A stretch of DNA of 64,000 nucleotides from contig NZ_FRBN01000008.1 in NCBI RefSeq assembly GCF_900142625.1, positions 82,022 through 146,021 on the forward strand, in the 5' to 3' direction. Each line of letters starts with the position of its first letter. Position 1 is the stretch's first letter. This DNA comes from Roseovarius marisflavi (GTDB taxonomy: Bacteria > Pseudomonadota > Alphaproteobacteria > Rhodobacterales > Rhodobacteraceae). The position numbers and the translations under genes were made by a program. Below are positions 55,021-63,912 of this stretch, in pieces. The notes under the pieces were generated by a model, which had not been told where the DNA came from, did not search any database, and worked only from the letters and a program-made list of their open reading frames with translations.

Positions 55021-56343
55021 TTATTCAGCGGGCGTTTCAGCTTTGCCATAATGCGCATCGAAATCGTCTTCAATGGTGGCAGGCTGAGCCTCGGGTTTCT
55101 CGATCACACCCAGAAGCGGCAGGATCACAAGGAAGTAGGCGAACCAATAGGCGGACGCGATCAGCGAGATCGTCGAATAGGGCGGTTCCGCCGGCATCGC
55201 GCCGACCCACATCAGAACGACAAAGTCGATGGCCAACAGCCAGAACCACCACTTGAACATCGGACGATACCGGCCCGAGCGCACCGAAGAGGTATCAAGC
55301 CAGGGCGCCAGAGCCATCACGGCAATCGCGCCGAACATCGCCAGAACACCGAAGAACTTGGCGTCAACGATGCCGCCGGTGATCCAGCTGGCAAACATCA
55401 CCACCCAAACGTCGGCGGTAAAGGCGCGCAGGATCGCATAGAATGGCAGGAAGTACCATTCCGGCACGATATGCGCAGGGGTCACAAGCGGATTCGCTTC
55501 GATATAGTTGTCGGGGTGGCCAAGATAGTTTGGCATAAAGCCAACGATGGCAAAGAACACCACGAGGATCACCGCCAGGGCGAACAGATCCTTGATCACG
55601 AAGTAGGGCCAGAACGACACGGTATCCTTGTCCGCTTCGGCCTTGGAGCTGCGGCGCACGTCAACACCGGTCGGGTTGTTGTTGCCCGTGGTGTGGAACG
55701 CCCAGATGTGAAGCGCGACCAGCGCGGCAATCACGAAGGGCAGCAGGTAGTGCAGCGAGAAAAAGCGGTTCAGCGTGGCGTTGCCAACGGCCGGTCCGCC
55801 CAAAAGCCAGGTCTGGATCGATTCGCCGATGAACGGGATCGCTCCGAACAGGCCGGTGATCACCGTGGCACCCCAGAATGACATCTGGCCCCAGGGCAGA
55901 ACGTAGCCCATGAACGCGGTGCCCATCATCGCCAGGTAGATCAGCATGCCGATGATCCATGTGATCTCGCGCGGGGCCTTGTAGGACCCATAGTACAGAC
56001 CACGGAAGATGTGCAGGTAAACGGCAACGAAGAACAGCGAGGCGCCATTCATGTGCAGATAGCGGATGAAATGTCCGCCATTCACGTTGCGCATGATGTG
56101 TTCGATCGACGCAAACGCCATATCGACCTGCGGCGTGTAATGCATCGCCAGGACGATCCCGGTGACGATTTGCAGCGCCAGGCAGAATGTAAGAACGATG
56201 CCCCAGATCCACATCCAGTTCAGGTTCTTGGGTGTGGGGATCATGATGGTGTCATAAAGCAGCCCGACGATGGGAAGGCGCGAATGCAGCCATTTTTCAC
56301 CGTTCGTCTTGGGCTCGTAATGATCGTGCGGAATGCCGGACAT
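55021..56343 (-). CDS. petB: Cytochrome b (bc1 complex)
   Basis: A 440-residue eight-helix cytochrome b with both quinone sites. [20 protein letters not shown] is the Qo region and [14 protein letters not shown] carries the PEWY motif. Haem-ligand His pairs are in [10 protein letters not shown] and [20 protein letters not shown]. Length is as expected for Rhodobacterales. It sits 12 bp after petA and 16 bp before petC, in one operon. Confidence 0.97.
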   Translation of the reverse strand: MSGIPHDHYEPKTNGEKWLHSRLPIVGLLYDTIMIPTPKNLNWMWIWGIVLTFCLALQIVTGIVLAMHYTPQVDMAFASIEHIMRNVNGGHFIRYLHMNGASLFFVAVYLHIFRGLYYGSYKAPREITWIIGMLIYLAMMGTAFMGYVLPWGQMSFWGATVITGLFGAIPFIGESIQTWLLGGPAVGNATLNRFFSLHYLLPFVIAALVALHIWAFHTTGNNNPTGVDVRRSSKAEADKDTVSFWPYFVIKDLFALAVILVVFFAIVGFMPNYLGHPDNYIEANPLVTPAHIVPEWYFLPFYAILRAFTADVWVVMFASWITGGIVDAKFFGVLAMFGAIAVMALAPWLDTSSVRSGRYRPMFKWWFWLLAIDFVVLMWVGAMPAEPPYSTISLIASAYWFAYFLVILPLLGVIEKPEAQPATIEDDFDAHYGKAETPAE

Positions 56344-56355
56344 AATTGTGTTTCC

Positions 56356-56919
56356 TTATCCCAGTTTGATCGTCGTCTCGTCGACGAATTCGGCCAGTGG
56401 CACCGGCAGGTTCTCGGGTGCGGGCCCTTTGCGGATCCGCCCGGCAGTATCATAGTGCGACCCGTGACAGGGGCAGAACCAGCCGCCGAAATCACCGGCG
56501 CCATCGCCGATCGGAACGCAGCCAAGGTGGGTGCAAACCCCCATCTGAACCAGCCATTCACCGGCCTCATCCAGGGTGCGGTTTTCGTCGGTGGCGGGTA
56601 CTTCACCGGCAACGTTGCCGTTGCGCGCGATCGGATCGGGCAGGCTGTCGACTTCGACGGCGCGACCGGCTTCGATTTCTTTTTCGGTACGGCGGCGAAT
56701 GAACACCGGCTTACCAAGCCATTTGACCGTGATCTGCGTGCCCGGCTCAACACCGCCCACATCAACGCGAATAGAGGCAAGCGCCTGCACATCGGCCGAA
56801 GGATTCATCTGATTGACCAGCGGCCAGATGGCCGCACCGGCGGTAACAGCACCAGCGCCTGCGGTGGCGTAGTAGAGGAAATCCCTACGGGTGCCTTCGT
56901 GATCGTCTGCGTGGGACAC
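56356..56919 (-). CDS. petA: Rieske iron-sulfur protein (bc1 complex)
   Basis: A 187-residue Rieske protein from GTG 56919 (GGAG upstream). A Tat-type signal-anchor ([22 protein letters not shown] at 11-12) leads to a single helix. The [2Fe-2S] site is CTHLGC (C129, H131, C134) with CPCHGSHYD (C149, C151, H152), where the inner Cys pair forms the disulfide. It is the first gene of petABC. The longer in-frame extension upstream is not family-like. Confidence 0.95.
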   Translation of the reverse strand: MSHADDHEGTRRDFLYYATAGAGAVTAGAAIWPLVNQMNPSADVQALASIRVDVGGVEPGTQITVKWLGKPVFIRRRTEKEIEAGRAVEVDSLPDPIARNGNVAGEVPATDENRTLDEAGEWLVQMGVCTHLGCVPIGDGAGDFGGWFCPCHGSHYDTAGRIRKGPAPENLPVPLAEFVDETTIKLG

Positions 56920-57114
56920 GAGGTTTACTCCATTTATCAGCGCCGCTATCGGCCGCATACGGGTTTCAGGCCGCAGGATTCCCGCAACCAGTCTGGGCCG
57001 GTATTTAGCGGGGCTTTCAAGGGCAGTCCAGTGCGCAATGCCGCTGATTTGATCAAGGGGCGCAAGTGTCGCGCTTGAAATGCGGAAAAACCGAACCAAA
57101 GGGCGCCAAAATCA

Positions 57115-57186
57115 CCCGTTTTGACGGTCTCAAGGCCGTTTCACCCGCTTTCAAGTCTGAAACGGCCCGCGCAACAGCAAAACGGG
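57115..57186. promoter_or_regulatory. Nested long stem upstream of petA
   Basis: The 363-bp gap between petA and the GST gene (56920-57282) contains no gene. It holds a nested structure: outer arms CCCGTTTT (57115-57122) and AAAACGGG (57179-57186), and inner arms GGCCGTTTCA (57134-57143) and TGAAACGGCC (57158-57167). The internal loop is 11 nt on both sides. It is 196-267 bp upstream of petA. It may be a leader RNA structure, an operator array or the GST-side terminator. Confidence 0.45.
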
Positions 57187-57282
57187 CCGAATTACCTTTG
57201 CGCGCGAAACTTGAGCTGACCCTGCTCGCAAATGTACAAAACGCCGGTTTTCGGCACGAAACGCACGAAATTACGGCCCTGT

Positions 57283-57885
57283 CTACTCAGGCGCAGTCGC
57301 GATCATGCTGTCGCGCTTGGCAAAATCGGTATACCAATCGGCCAGGGCCTCATTGCCAACACGCCACCCGCGCGCATCATGCCGAAAATCAAGATAGCCC
57401 AAGGCACAGCCCATGGCGATGTGGCTCATGTCCAGAGGCCCGGCCAGATGGCTCATCCAGCGCGCATTGACCGCCGCCAGAGCGCGCGATGCCTTTTGCC
57501 ACTGGCCCTCGACCCAAGGCGCATATTGCATCTCTTCGGGACGAAACCGCGCCTCATAGGTCATCGACAGGGCCGCCTCCATGATCCCTTCGGCCGTCGC
57601 CTCAAGCGTCAGCACATCCCAAAGCCGCGCCTCCGGGTACACATTGCCGCCCGCACGATGATCCAGATAGCGGGTGATCACCCGGCTGTCATAGAGCGTC
57701 GGCCCGTCGGCGCGCACCAGCGCCGGGATTTTACCCAACGGATTGGCCGCCGCCGCCTCGGGGTTGGTATCAAGCGGCGTGGTGGCAACATCGACCATTT
57801 CGACATCGGCAACCTGAACGGTCTCATGCAGCAAGACACGAACCTTGCGCGCGAAAGGCGAAAGCGGCGAGAAGATCAATTTCAT
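57283..57885 (-). CDS. Glutathione S-transferase family protein
   Basis: A 200-residue GST. The N-terminal thioredoxin-like domain has SPLSPFARKVRVLLHE (Ser-x2-Ser active-site region), NPLGKIPALV (cis-Pro) and LYDSRVITRYLD for glutathione binding. The C-terminal domain is helical. It conjugates or reduces electrophiles in the cytoplasm. It stands alone between petA and mtaB on the same strand. Confidence 0.9.
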   Translation of the reverse strand: MKLIFSPLSPFARKVRVLLHETVQVADVEMVDVATTPLDTNPEAAAANPLGKIPALVRADGPTLYDSRVITRYLDHRAGGNVYPEARLWDVLTLEATAEGIMEAALSMTYEARFRPEEMQYAPWVEGQWQKASRALAAVNARWMSHLAGPLDMSHIAMGCALGYLDFRHDARGWRVGNEALADWYTDFAKRDSMIATAPE

Positions 57886-58052
57886 GATGGCGTCCCCTGA
57901 TAAACTGTCAGCGCGACGTTAGGCACGCGTCCTGCCCCTGTCCAGAGGTCGCGCATGAAACGCCCTGCACTTTCATCTTTCCATAAATACTCATCAAACC
58001 CATCCGCGCCACCATCGCCGGGCGCAAACATGGGCGCGACAGGCCGAACCGG

Positions 58053-59312
58053 TCAGGCCGCCGTCAATTGCGTCCCGCGCACGCCCGTCACCTGCGCCGA
58101 TACGATCTGGCCCTCGGGGTGGTCGCTGTCAAAACTGACTTCGGTAAACTGCTCGGTCCGCCCCATGCGCGCGCTTTCCATCAGGACAGCATGGGTGCGC
58201 CCCTGCTGATCCTGCAAATGGCGGGCCACCTGCGCCTCGCCCGCCGCGCGCAGGCGCGCCGCGCGGGCCTTGATCGCGCGCCCATCCACCTGTGGCATCC
58301 GCGCCGCAGGCGTGCCGGGGCGCGGCGAATAGGGAAACACGTGCAGCCACGTCAGATGACACTGCTCGACAAGGCGCAGCGAGTTCTCGAAATGCGCTTC
58401 GGTCTCGGTCGGAAACCCGGCGATGATATCGGCACCGAATGTCATCTCGGGGCGCAATTTGCGCGCCTCTTCGGTAAAGCGGATCGCATCGTCGCGCAGG
58501 TGGCGCCGCTTCATCCGCTTGAGGATTAGGTCATCGCCGTGCTGAAGGCTCAGATGCAGATGCGGCATCAGGCGCGGCTCGGTGGCGATCGCCTGCATCA
58601 GGTTCTCATCCACCTCGATCGAATCGATGCTGCTGATCCGCAACCGCGCCAGATCCGGCACCAGCTTGAGGATTCGCATCACCAGATCGCCAAGCTTCGG
58701 CAGAGCCGGAAGATCAGCACCCCAGCTTGTGAGATCGACCCCGGTCAGCACCACCTCGTTATAGCCCGCGCCGACAAGCCGTTTGATCTGATCGACCACC
58801 ACGCCCGCAGGAACAGAGCGCGAATTGCCCCGCCCGAACGGGATTATGCAAAAGGTACAGCGATGATCACAGCCGTTCTGCACCTGAACATAGGCGCGGC
58901 TGCGGCTTCCGAACCCGTCAATCAGGTGTCCGGCGGTTTCGGTCACCGACATGATATCATCGACCAGAACGCGCTCTGTCTCGCCGATGAAATCGGCGGC
59001 AAGCCTGCCCCAGGTGCCGGGCTGCATCTTTTCAGTATTGCCGATGACCGCGTCGACCTCAGGCATGGCGGCAAAGGTTTCCGGCTCGGTCTGGGCGGCG
59101 CATCCGGTCACGATAAGGCGCGCGTCGGGATTTTCGCGCCGCAGGCGACGAATTTCCTGACGCGCCTTGCGCACCGCTTCAGAGGTCACGGCGCAGGTGT
59201 TGATCACCACCGCATTGCCAAGCCCGGCCTGCCCGGCCAGCTCTTTCATCGCTTCGGTCTCATAGGCGTTAAGCCGACATCCGAGCGTGGTGAATTTTGG
59301 CACAGCGGTCAT
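58053..59312 (-). CDS. mtaB: tRNA t6A37 methylthiotransferase MtaB
   Basis: A 419-residue radical-SAM enzyme that adds a methylthio group to t6A37 of tRNA. The UPF0004 domain has C12, C40 and C71 for one [4Fe-4S] cluster; CDHRCTFC (C148, C152, C155) binds the SAM cluster; a TRAM-like C-terminus follows. ATG 59312 overlaps the dapF stop by 4 bp (ATGA); in-frame upstream codons lie within dapF and are not needed. Confidence 0.93.
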   Translation of the reverse strand: MTAVPKFTTLGCRLNAYETEAMKELAGQAGLGNAVVINTCAVTSEAVRKARQEIRRLRRENPDARLIVTGCAAQTEPETFAAMPEVDAVIGNTEKMQPGTWGRLAADFIGETERVLVDDIMSVTETAGHLIDGFGSRSRAYVQVQNGCDHRCTFCIIPFGRGNSRSVPAGVVVDQIKRLVGAGYNEVVLTGVDLTSWGADLPALPKLGDLVMRILKLVPDLARLRISSIDSIEVDENLMQAIATEPRLMPHLHLSLQHGDDLILKRMKRRHLRDDAIRFTEEARKLRPEMTFGADIIAGFPTETEAHFENSLRLVEQCHLTWLHVFPYSPRPGTPAARMPQVDGRAIKARAARLRAAGEAQVARHLQDQQGRTHAVLMESARMGRTEQFTEVSFDSDHPEGQIVSAQVTGVRGTQLTAA

Positions 59313-60142
59313 GGATGCGCCGCCAGAAATGCCGACGTCAGAACACCGCTCGCCACATGACAGGTCGCCCCGGTCATCCAGACGCCATCGTCGCGCCACT
59401 CGACCTCAAGCGTGCCGCCATCAAGGTCAATCCGCACCTTTCGGCCCGTCAGGCCCCGGCGCGCCGCCGCCACCGCCGTCGCACAGGATGACGAGCCGGA
59501 CGCCAGCGTGACGCCGACGCCCCGCTCCCAGACCCGCATGCGAAGGTGGTTTTCGCCGACAAGGCTTGCCACCTGCACATTTGTGCGCTCGGGATAAAGC
59601 GGATGATGCTCATAACGGGGGCCGAATTGTTCAAGCGGTATCGCCTCGGCATTTTCGACAAAAAAGGTGCAATGCGGATTGCCCATGCCGGTGGCCGTCG
59701 GCCCGCCTTCAATCGGCAGTTCAAGCGTGTCCATTTCCTCAGCCAGCGGGATATCGCGCCAGTCAAGCTGTGGCTGGCCCATATTGACCGAGGTCAACCC
59801 ATCGCCCGCATCCACCGCGTAAAGATCGCCACGCGCCGTGGTCAGATGAAGCCGCGCCTTCCCAGATTCGTCCATCAGGTGGCGCGCGATACAGCGGGTG
59901 GCATTGCCACAGGCCGCCGAGGTCGAGCCATCAGCGTTGTAAAACGTCAGATGTGCATCGCCCGCGCCCGCTTCGATCACCGCAAGCTGATCAAAACCGA
60001 TTCCCTTGTGGCGATCCGCAATGCCCATAATAAGACCCGGTGACAGATCGAGGCCCTGCGCACGCGCATCCAGCACGACAAAGTCGTTCCCCAGCCCGTG
60101 CATTTTCATAAAGGGCAACCCGGTGTCGCGATAATCAGTCAT
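59309..60142 (-). CDS. dapF: Diaminopimelate epimerase DapF with one catalytic Cys changed to Ser
   Basis: A 277-residue DapF that epimerises LL- to meso-diaminopimelate for lysine and peptidoglycan. The first catalytic Cys is C78 in SAACGNATRC. The second block, usually ACG(S/T)GAC, reads LASGSSSCAT (213-222), so the expected second catalytic Cys is Ser215; C220 keeps the later Cys. N-terminal KMHGLGNDFVVLD is intact. ATG 60142 (MTDYRD) is chosen; a start at MKMHG is possible. Coupled to mtaB by a 4-bp overlap. Confidence 0.92.
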   Translation of the reverse strand: MTDYRDTGLPFMKMHGLGNDFVVLDARAQGLDLSPGLIMGIADRHKGIGFDQLAVIEAGAGDAHLTFYNADGSTSAACGNATRCIARHLMDESGKARLHLTTARGDLYAVDAGDGLTSVNMGQPQLDWRDIPLAEEMDTLELPIEGGPTATGMGNPHCTFFVENAEAIPLEQFGPRYEHHPLYPERTNVQVASLVGENHLRMRVWERGVGVTLASGSSSCATAVAAARRGLTGRKVRIDLDGGTLEVEWRDDGVWMTGATCHVASGVLTSAFLAAHP

Positions 60143-60374
60143 TTGCGGGCATATAAACCCAGCTGTCAGACGAATCCAGCATATCCCACGAATTACTTGC
60201 ACTTTCGGGGTTGACCCCCTGCACTGCTCTTTCTAGACACCGCCCCACGCACTGACTCTTTTCAGGTTGGACAACCAATCAGGATGCGGCAAGGTGCAGC
60301 CAGTCCTAGCTTATGACGTTTTTAAGTTTAAGACTGCGACGATGGTGGGCGTAGCGTCCCCCAACATATGGTGA

Positions 60375-60450
60375 GAGCCGGTAGCTCAGCTGGTAGAGCA
60401 ACTGACTTTTAATCAGTAGGTCCAGGGTTCGAACCCCTGCCGGCTCACCA
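60375..60450 (+). tRNA. tRNA-Lys(TTT)
   Basis: A 76-nt tRNA with acceptor stem GAGCCGG/CCGGCTC and encoded CCA. The anticodon arm is CTGAC-TTTTAAT-CAG-type, with anticodon TTT, and the T-arm is CAGGGTTCGAACCCCTG. It lies at the boundary between housekeeping genes and the accessory stretch to the right. No second copy of its 3' end is seen in the window. Confidence 0.97.
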
Positions 60451-60588
60451 ATATTTTCAATAACTTAGAGGCAAATTATCGGATTGTCGCTTGCTTCGTG
60501 TCACCACGTGGCCAAGCTTTTGACACTACTAGTGGAATCTCGCTGAACACTTTTTGCTCGCACTGAATATTTCCAAAGAGATCGAGTG

Positions 60589-60858
60589 TCACTTTATCAG
60601 CGCCTCGATCTCTTTCTCTTCCCGCACCAAGTCGTTTATCGCTTTGCGCATCTCGACATATTCGCGCGAGCGAATGCCATGCTTGTAAGCGGGATTCGCT
60701 TTGCCAGCGCCGTGTCCGCCGCCTGCTCCGTGAAACCTGCAAACGGCCCAGCCCTTCACCGCAGGCCCCTTGCATCGCTCACCAGTCCTTTTTGATGTGG
60801 CCATGCACCTAGGGGCCGCATGGGCCTTGCTCATGGGGTTGGTGTCACTTTTCTTCAT
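60589..60858 (-). CDS. Small zinc-finger-like, phage-type protein
   Basis: An 89-residue protein with CMATSKRTGERC (C18, C29) and VCRFHGAGGGHGAG, giving a Cys/Cys/Cys/His pattern suited to a zinc site. The C-terminus is a charged helix. Proteins of this kind (HGGxR-like) are common in prophage and mobile regions. It overlaps the preceding gene by 4 bp. Its function is unknown. Confidence 0.65.
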   Translation of the reverse strand: MKKSDTNPMSKAHAAPRCMATSKRTGERCKGPAVKGWAVCRFHGAGGGHGAGKANPAYKHGIRSREYVEMRKAINDLVREEKEIEALIK

Positions 60859-61388
60859 GGCCTCTCCCCCCCGGCCTGAACATTGCCAACAATTGCCTGA
60901 CCGCCTTCTTCGACATTCACGTGCTGCACCGTAACTGTCTGCTTGCCTCCGTTTCTGTGCTTGCGCAGAGCTTCGACCTGAGCGGCATAGGTTCGTGCCA
61001 GCTTATTATATGCCCGTTCGTGTGCCTCAAACTGAGGTAATTGTTCAGCATTTGCCATGCGTCCGCCCTGCCGGATCAGGGCGATGTGCGTTGTGGCCAT
61101 ATGGACAGCCAGCATACGCTCAATGCCGTCACGTGGGGCAATCTCCCGGACGATCGCAGGCAGAAAACCCCGCATATCTTTTGCGCCGTCTTCGGCCTCT
61201 GACCTATTTAGTGTGAGATACCCATGGCAAAGTAATGCCTCGTTCACTGCCGGGCTTTCACTGCCAAAGATTCTGTTCAGGGCGTCTTCGCCGTGCTGGA
61301 AGACATGCAGTGCACCATCTTCGTCCCGATCGAAGGTGAACAGATCATGTCTCGGCGGTTGGTCCGTGACCTTTTCGATTTTTCCCAT
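60855..61388 (-). CDS. Conserved protein of unknown function, phage-associated type
   Basis: A 177-residue protein from ATG 61388 (MGKIEKVTDQPP). MATTHIALIRQGGRMANAEQLPQFEAHERAYNKLARTYAAQVEALRKHRNGGKQTVTVQHVNVEEGGQAIVGNV-type sequence is a block I recognise from many alphaproteobacterial hypothetical proteins, often beside the zinc-finger-like gene that follows. There is no signal or membrane helix. Its function is unknown. The pair may be a leftover of a mobile element. Confidence 0.7.
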   Translation of the reverse strand: MGKIEKVTDQPPRHDLFTFDRDEDGALHVFQHGEDALNRIFGSESPAVNEALLCHGYLTLNRSEAEDGAKDMRGFLPAIVREIAPRDGIERMLAVHMATTHIALIRQGGRMANAEQLPQFEAHERAYNKLARTYAAQVEALRKHRNGGKQTVTVQHVNVEEGGQAIVGNVQAGGERP

Positions 61389-61824
61389 GCCATAATCCTT
61401 GTTGAGAAACACGCGTCAGGTTGGCTATTTGGGACTAATTAGGTTTTGCCAATTGCCTCGCGCCTTCCGCTATAACGGTATCATGATACCACACGTGAGG
61501 CGAGTGTTGAACAGGGGCTTGGCGTGATGTCTTGCTTGATTTTTGATTTAGCGAATGGCTGCTCAACGACGGTTAGCAGTCATCCGACAAAAACACTCAG
61601 ATGACCGCCTCGAGCCCATAGCGGAAGTGCTCCCGTGCTGAAGCTCGCTCACGCAGCAATCTGTAAGCCAAAATTGTTAGCTGCGCCGCAGAGAAGAAAG
61701 CCGCCATTCATTCACAGCGCAGCGAGATTTGGCATGTCTAGTTCCGCTGTGCGGGACATTTCAGACCTTCGCCTAGGATGCTCGATGCAAAACCGTGCCA
61801 AAATCCGGTGCTGTGTGTAGGGCT
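61389..61824. other. Gap with a 14-bp palindrome
   Basis: No gene is supported in these 436 bp. A perfect palindrome GGTATCATGATACC (61477-61490) lies 89 bp upstream of the unknown 177-residue gene and is a candidate operator for a dimeric repressor. The remainder is mixed-composition sequence without conserved frames, probably accessory-region debris. Confidence 0.45.
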
Positions 61825-62670
61825 TCAGCGAAGGTGATCGGCAAGCCAATCGAGCGTGCGCCGGATCGACTGGTCACGGGCGGCATCGTTGGTTCCGAAG
61901 TGGATTTCTATAAGACCTGTCTCTTCAACGTCGTTCACAGCCATGAACGGACGAACAGGCGTGTCAGGAGCGTCGAACAGGTGAAAGGATTGATCGTAAG
62001 CCTCGAGAGCCATCTCGCCGCCGCGCGATCGTGTCTCTGAGACGAGTGAGCGGCATGGTTCAGGGTCTGTCCAGTCATCATCAGCACCGATCTGGACAAG
62101 AACCGGAACCCTCGGCAAGTAGTCGTCGATCCGACTCACGACGTCATTGCATAGGGGATAATATGCGACAGCCGTGCGAAAATCCGGCCCTTCCAGCGCG
62201 GTGGCGGCACTGGCGCCATCCCTGACTGCCCAAAGAAGGCTGATCGCCCCGTTCGACCAGCCCATGATGGCGATCTTGTCGCCGATCACATCGGATCGTT
62301 CCTGCAAGAATTGAAGCCCGCCGATCGCATCCCACGGACGCTCGGCGCGGGCTAGGACCGGACGGTTTCTCTCTTGGCACAAGGAGCCAGCGCCCCGCGG
62401 CGTATAGCTGTCGACCGCAAGGACGACGTAGCCGACATCGGTCAGAATATTCACCCAAGACCTGTCGTGCGCCGCCAGTTCATCCTGATCATCAACAGGG
62501 CCAAAGCAGCTATGCATCATCACGACGGCGGGATGCGGACCGTCACCCTCGGGGGTTGCCAACCATCCGCGGATGATCGTGCCTTCGGCCGACCAGATCT
62601 CCTCCCATGCACCATTCGCCCAAGCCTGTGGCGCAAGCAACATTCCGATTAGGATGACAAGACAACGCAT
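61825..62670 (-). CDS. Secreted dienelactone-hydrolase-like protein
   Basis: A 281-residue alpha/beta hydrolase with a signal peptide (MRCLVILIGMLLAPQAWA). HSCFGPVDD (about 53-61) is the oxyanion region. The nucleophile elbow is GWSNGA (Ser). A late QSFHLFD supplies the His. It resembles dienelactone hydrolases but uses Ser where the classical enzyme has Cys. The exported form suggests hydrolysis of an external ester or lactone. No neighbour hints at a substrate. Confidence 0.8.
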   Translation of the reverse strand: MRCLVILIGMLLAPQAWANGAWEEIWSAEGTIIRGWLATPEGDGPHPAVVMMHSCFGPVDDQDELAAHDRSWVNILTDVGYVVLAVDSYTPRGAGSLCQERNRPVLARAERPWDAIGGLQFLQERSDVIGDKIAIMGWSNGAISLLWAVRDGASAATALEGPDFRTAVAYYPLCNDVVSRIDDYLPRVPVLVQIGADDDWTDPEPCRSLVSETRSRGGEMALEAYDQSFHLFDAPDTPVRPFMAVNDVEETGLIEIHFGTNDAARDQSIRRTLDWLADHLR

Positions 62671-62844
62671 GTTGTAAAGCTTAGATCAGACTTGGAAACC
62701 TGACAAGCATTGCGGAGCTCTTTGCTTTATCCAGGTTCAAGCGGCCGGCTGGACAACACAGGCGGATATTCCCATCGCACACTGGGCTACAAAGCTATCA
62801 GATGCTATCATTTGAGATCAAATGAATATGTTGGGGTGGACCAA

Positions 62845-63762
62845 ATGCGAATTGCAACAATGGCGACTGGTGGAATCGGAGGCTTCCTTGCAGTCAAGTT
62901 GGGCAATAGTGGGCACCAGGTCGCAACAATAGCGCGAGGCGAACACCTTGCATCTATCTTGGAGAATGGGCTGGCTCTAGATGGCCCATCGGGTGTTGAG
63001 TTTGTGCAGCCTTGGATTGCAACATCTGAGCCGTCCAATGTCGGTCTGGTCGATGTGATAATCTTTGGCGTCAAAGGCGATGCGCTTGAAGCCGCAGCGC
63101 GAGCATGCTTGCCGATGTTGGGGCCAGACACTGTTGTTGTACCGTTCCTAAATGGCGTCGAGGCATCCGACCGGTTGCTTGAGTTTATTCCCGAAAGGAA
63201 TGTGGCCAATGGGATGGCCCAGATTTCGACGACAATCGGCTCACCCGGGATTATCAAGCAAACTGGTGAGTTTAATAGGTTCACCTTTGCAGAACGTGAC
63301 AGTCAACCGTCTAACCGCATCAACGCGTTGAGAAATGCAATTAACGAAGCCGGATCATCCGCCCCTCCAACGGATGATATTGAGCGAGATGTCTGGTCGA
63401 AATTTGTACTGTTCTCTGCAGTATCTGGTGTAACTGCCGCAGGGCGATGCATGATGAAAGATGTAATGGCCTATCCTCAGCTTGGCGCACTATTTCGTCA
63501 GGTCGTGACAGAAACTGCTTCAATCGGTCGAGCCTCGGGGGTAGCGCTTGACCCCGAGATTGAAGAAAAGACTTGGACTATGGCGAGTTCCCTGCCGCCA
63601 ACAATGCGGGCATCGACAGCAATAGACCTTGAAAATGGCCGCGCTCTTGAAATCGATTGGGTGTCGGGCGCAGCAGTGAGGCTAGCCAGAAGGCTTGGCG
63701 TAGATGCACCTGCAAACCAAGCACTATATGCACTTCTTCTTCCTCACAAAAACGGTATGTAG
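62845..63762 (+). CDS. 2-dehydropantoate 2-reductase-like protein
   Basis: A 305-residue ApbA/PanE-family NADPH reductase. The nucleotide loop is MATGGIGGFLA (the first Gly of GxGxxG is Ala). IIFGVKGDALEAA, VVPFLNGVEA and the helical C-terminal domain (DIERDVWSKFVLFSAVSGVTA) are the family blocks. ATG 62845 follows GGGGTGGA. It is probably a paralogue for another 2-keto acid rather than pantothenate synthesis. The G+C content is visibly lower than in the core genes, which fits horizontal transfer. Confidence 0.85.
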   Translation: MRIATMATGGIGGFLAVKLGNSGHQVATIARGEHLASILENGLALDGPSGVEFVQPWIATSEPSNVGLVDVIIFGVKGDALEAAARACLPMLGPDTVVVPFLNGVEASDRLLEFIPERNVANGMAQISTTIGSPGIIKQTGEFNRFTFAERDSQPSNRINALRNAINEAGSSAPPTDDIERDVWSKFVLFSAVSGVTAAGRCMMKDVMAYPQLGALFRQVVTETASIGRASGVALDPEIEEKTWTMASSLPPTMRASTAIDLENGRALEIDWVSGAAVRLARRLGVDAPANQALYALLLPHKNGM

Positions 63763-63912
63763 TCGGCCGCTTTTCGCGATTGCGGACGCTCGTTGTTTTT
63801 TGTGCAACGACCGCGCCGCCGCTCAGACCTGCCGCTCCCTGAAATTACGATTAATGTCCGGTTACACTTCGGCAAAGGCACTGATTTAGTACGTCTGCTT
63901 CGGGCGGCGGTT

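Noticed and set aside
60375..60450. Confirmed phage attachment site at tRNA-Lys
   Set aside because: No duplicate of the tRNA 3' end and no integrase in the window; kept only as a suggestion.
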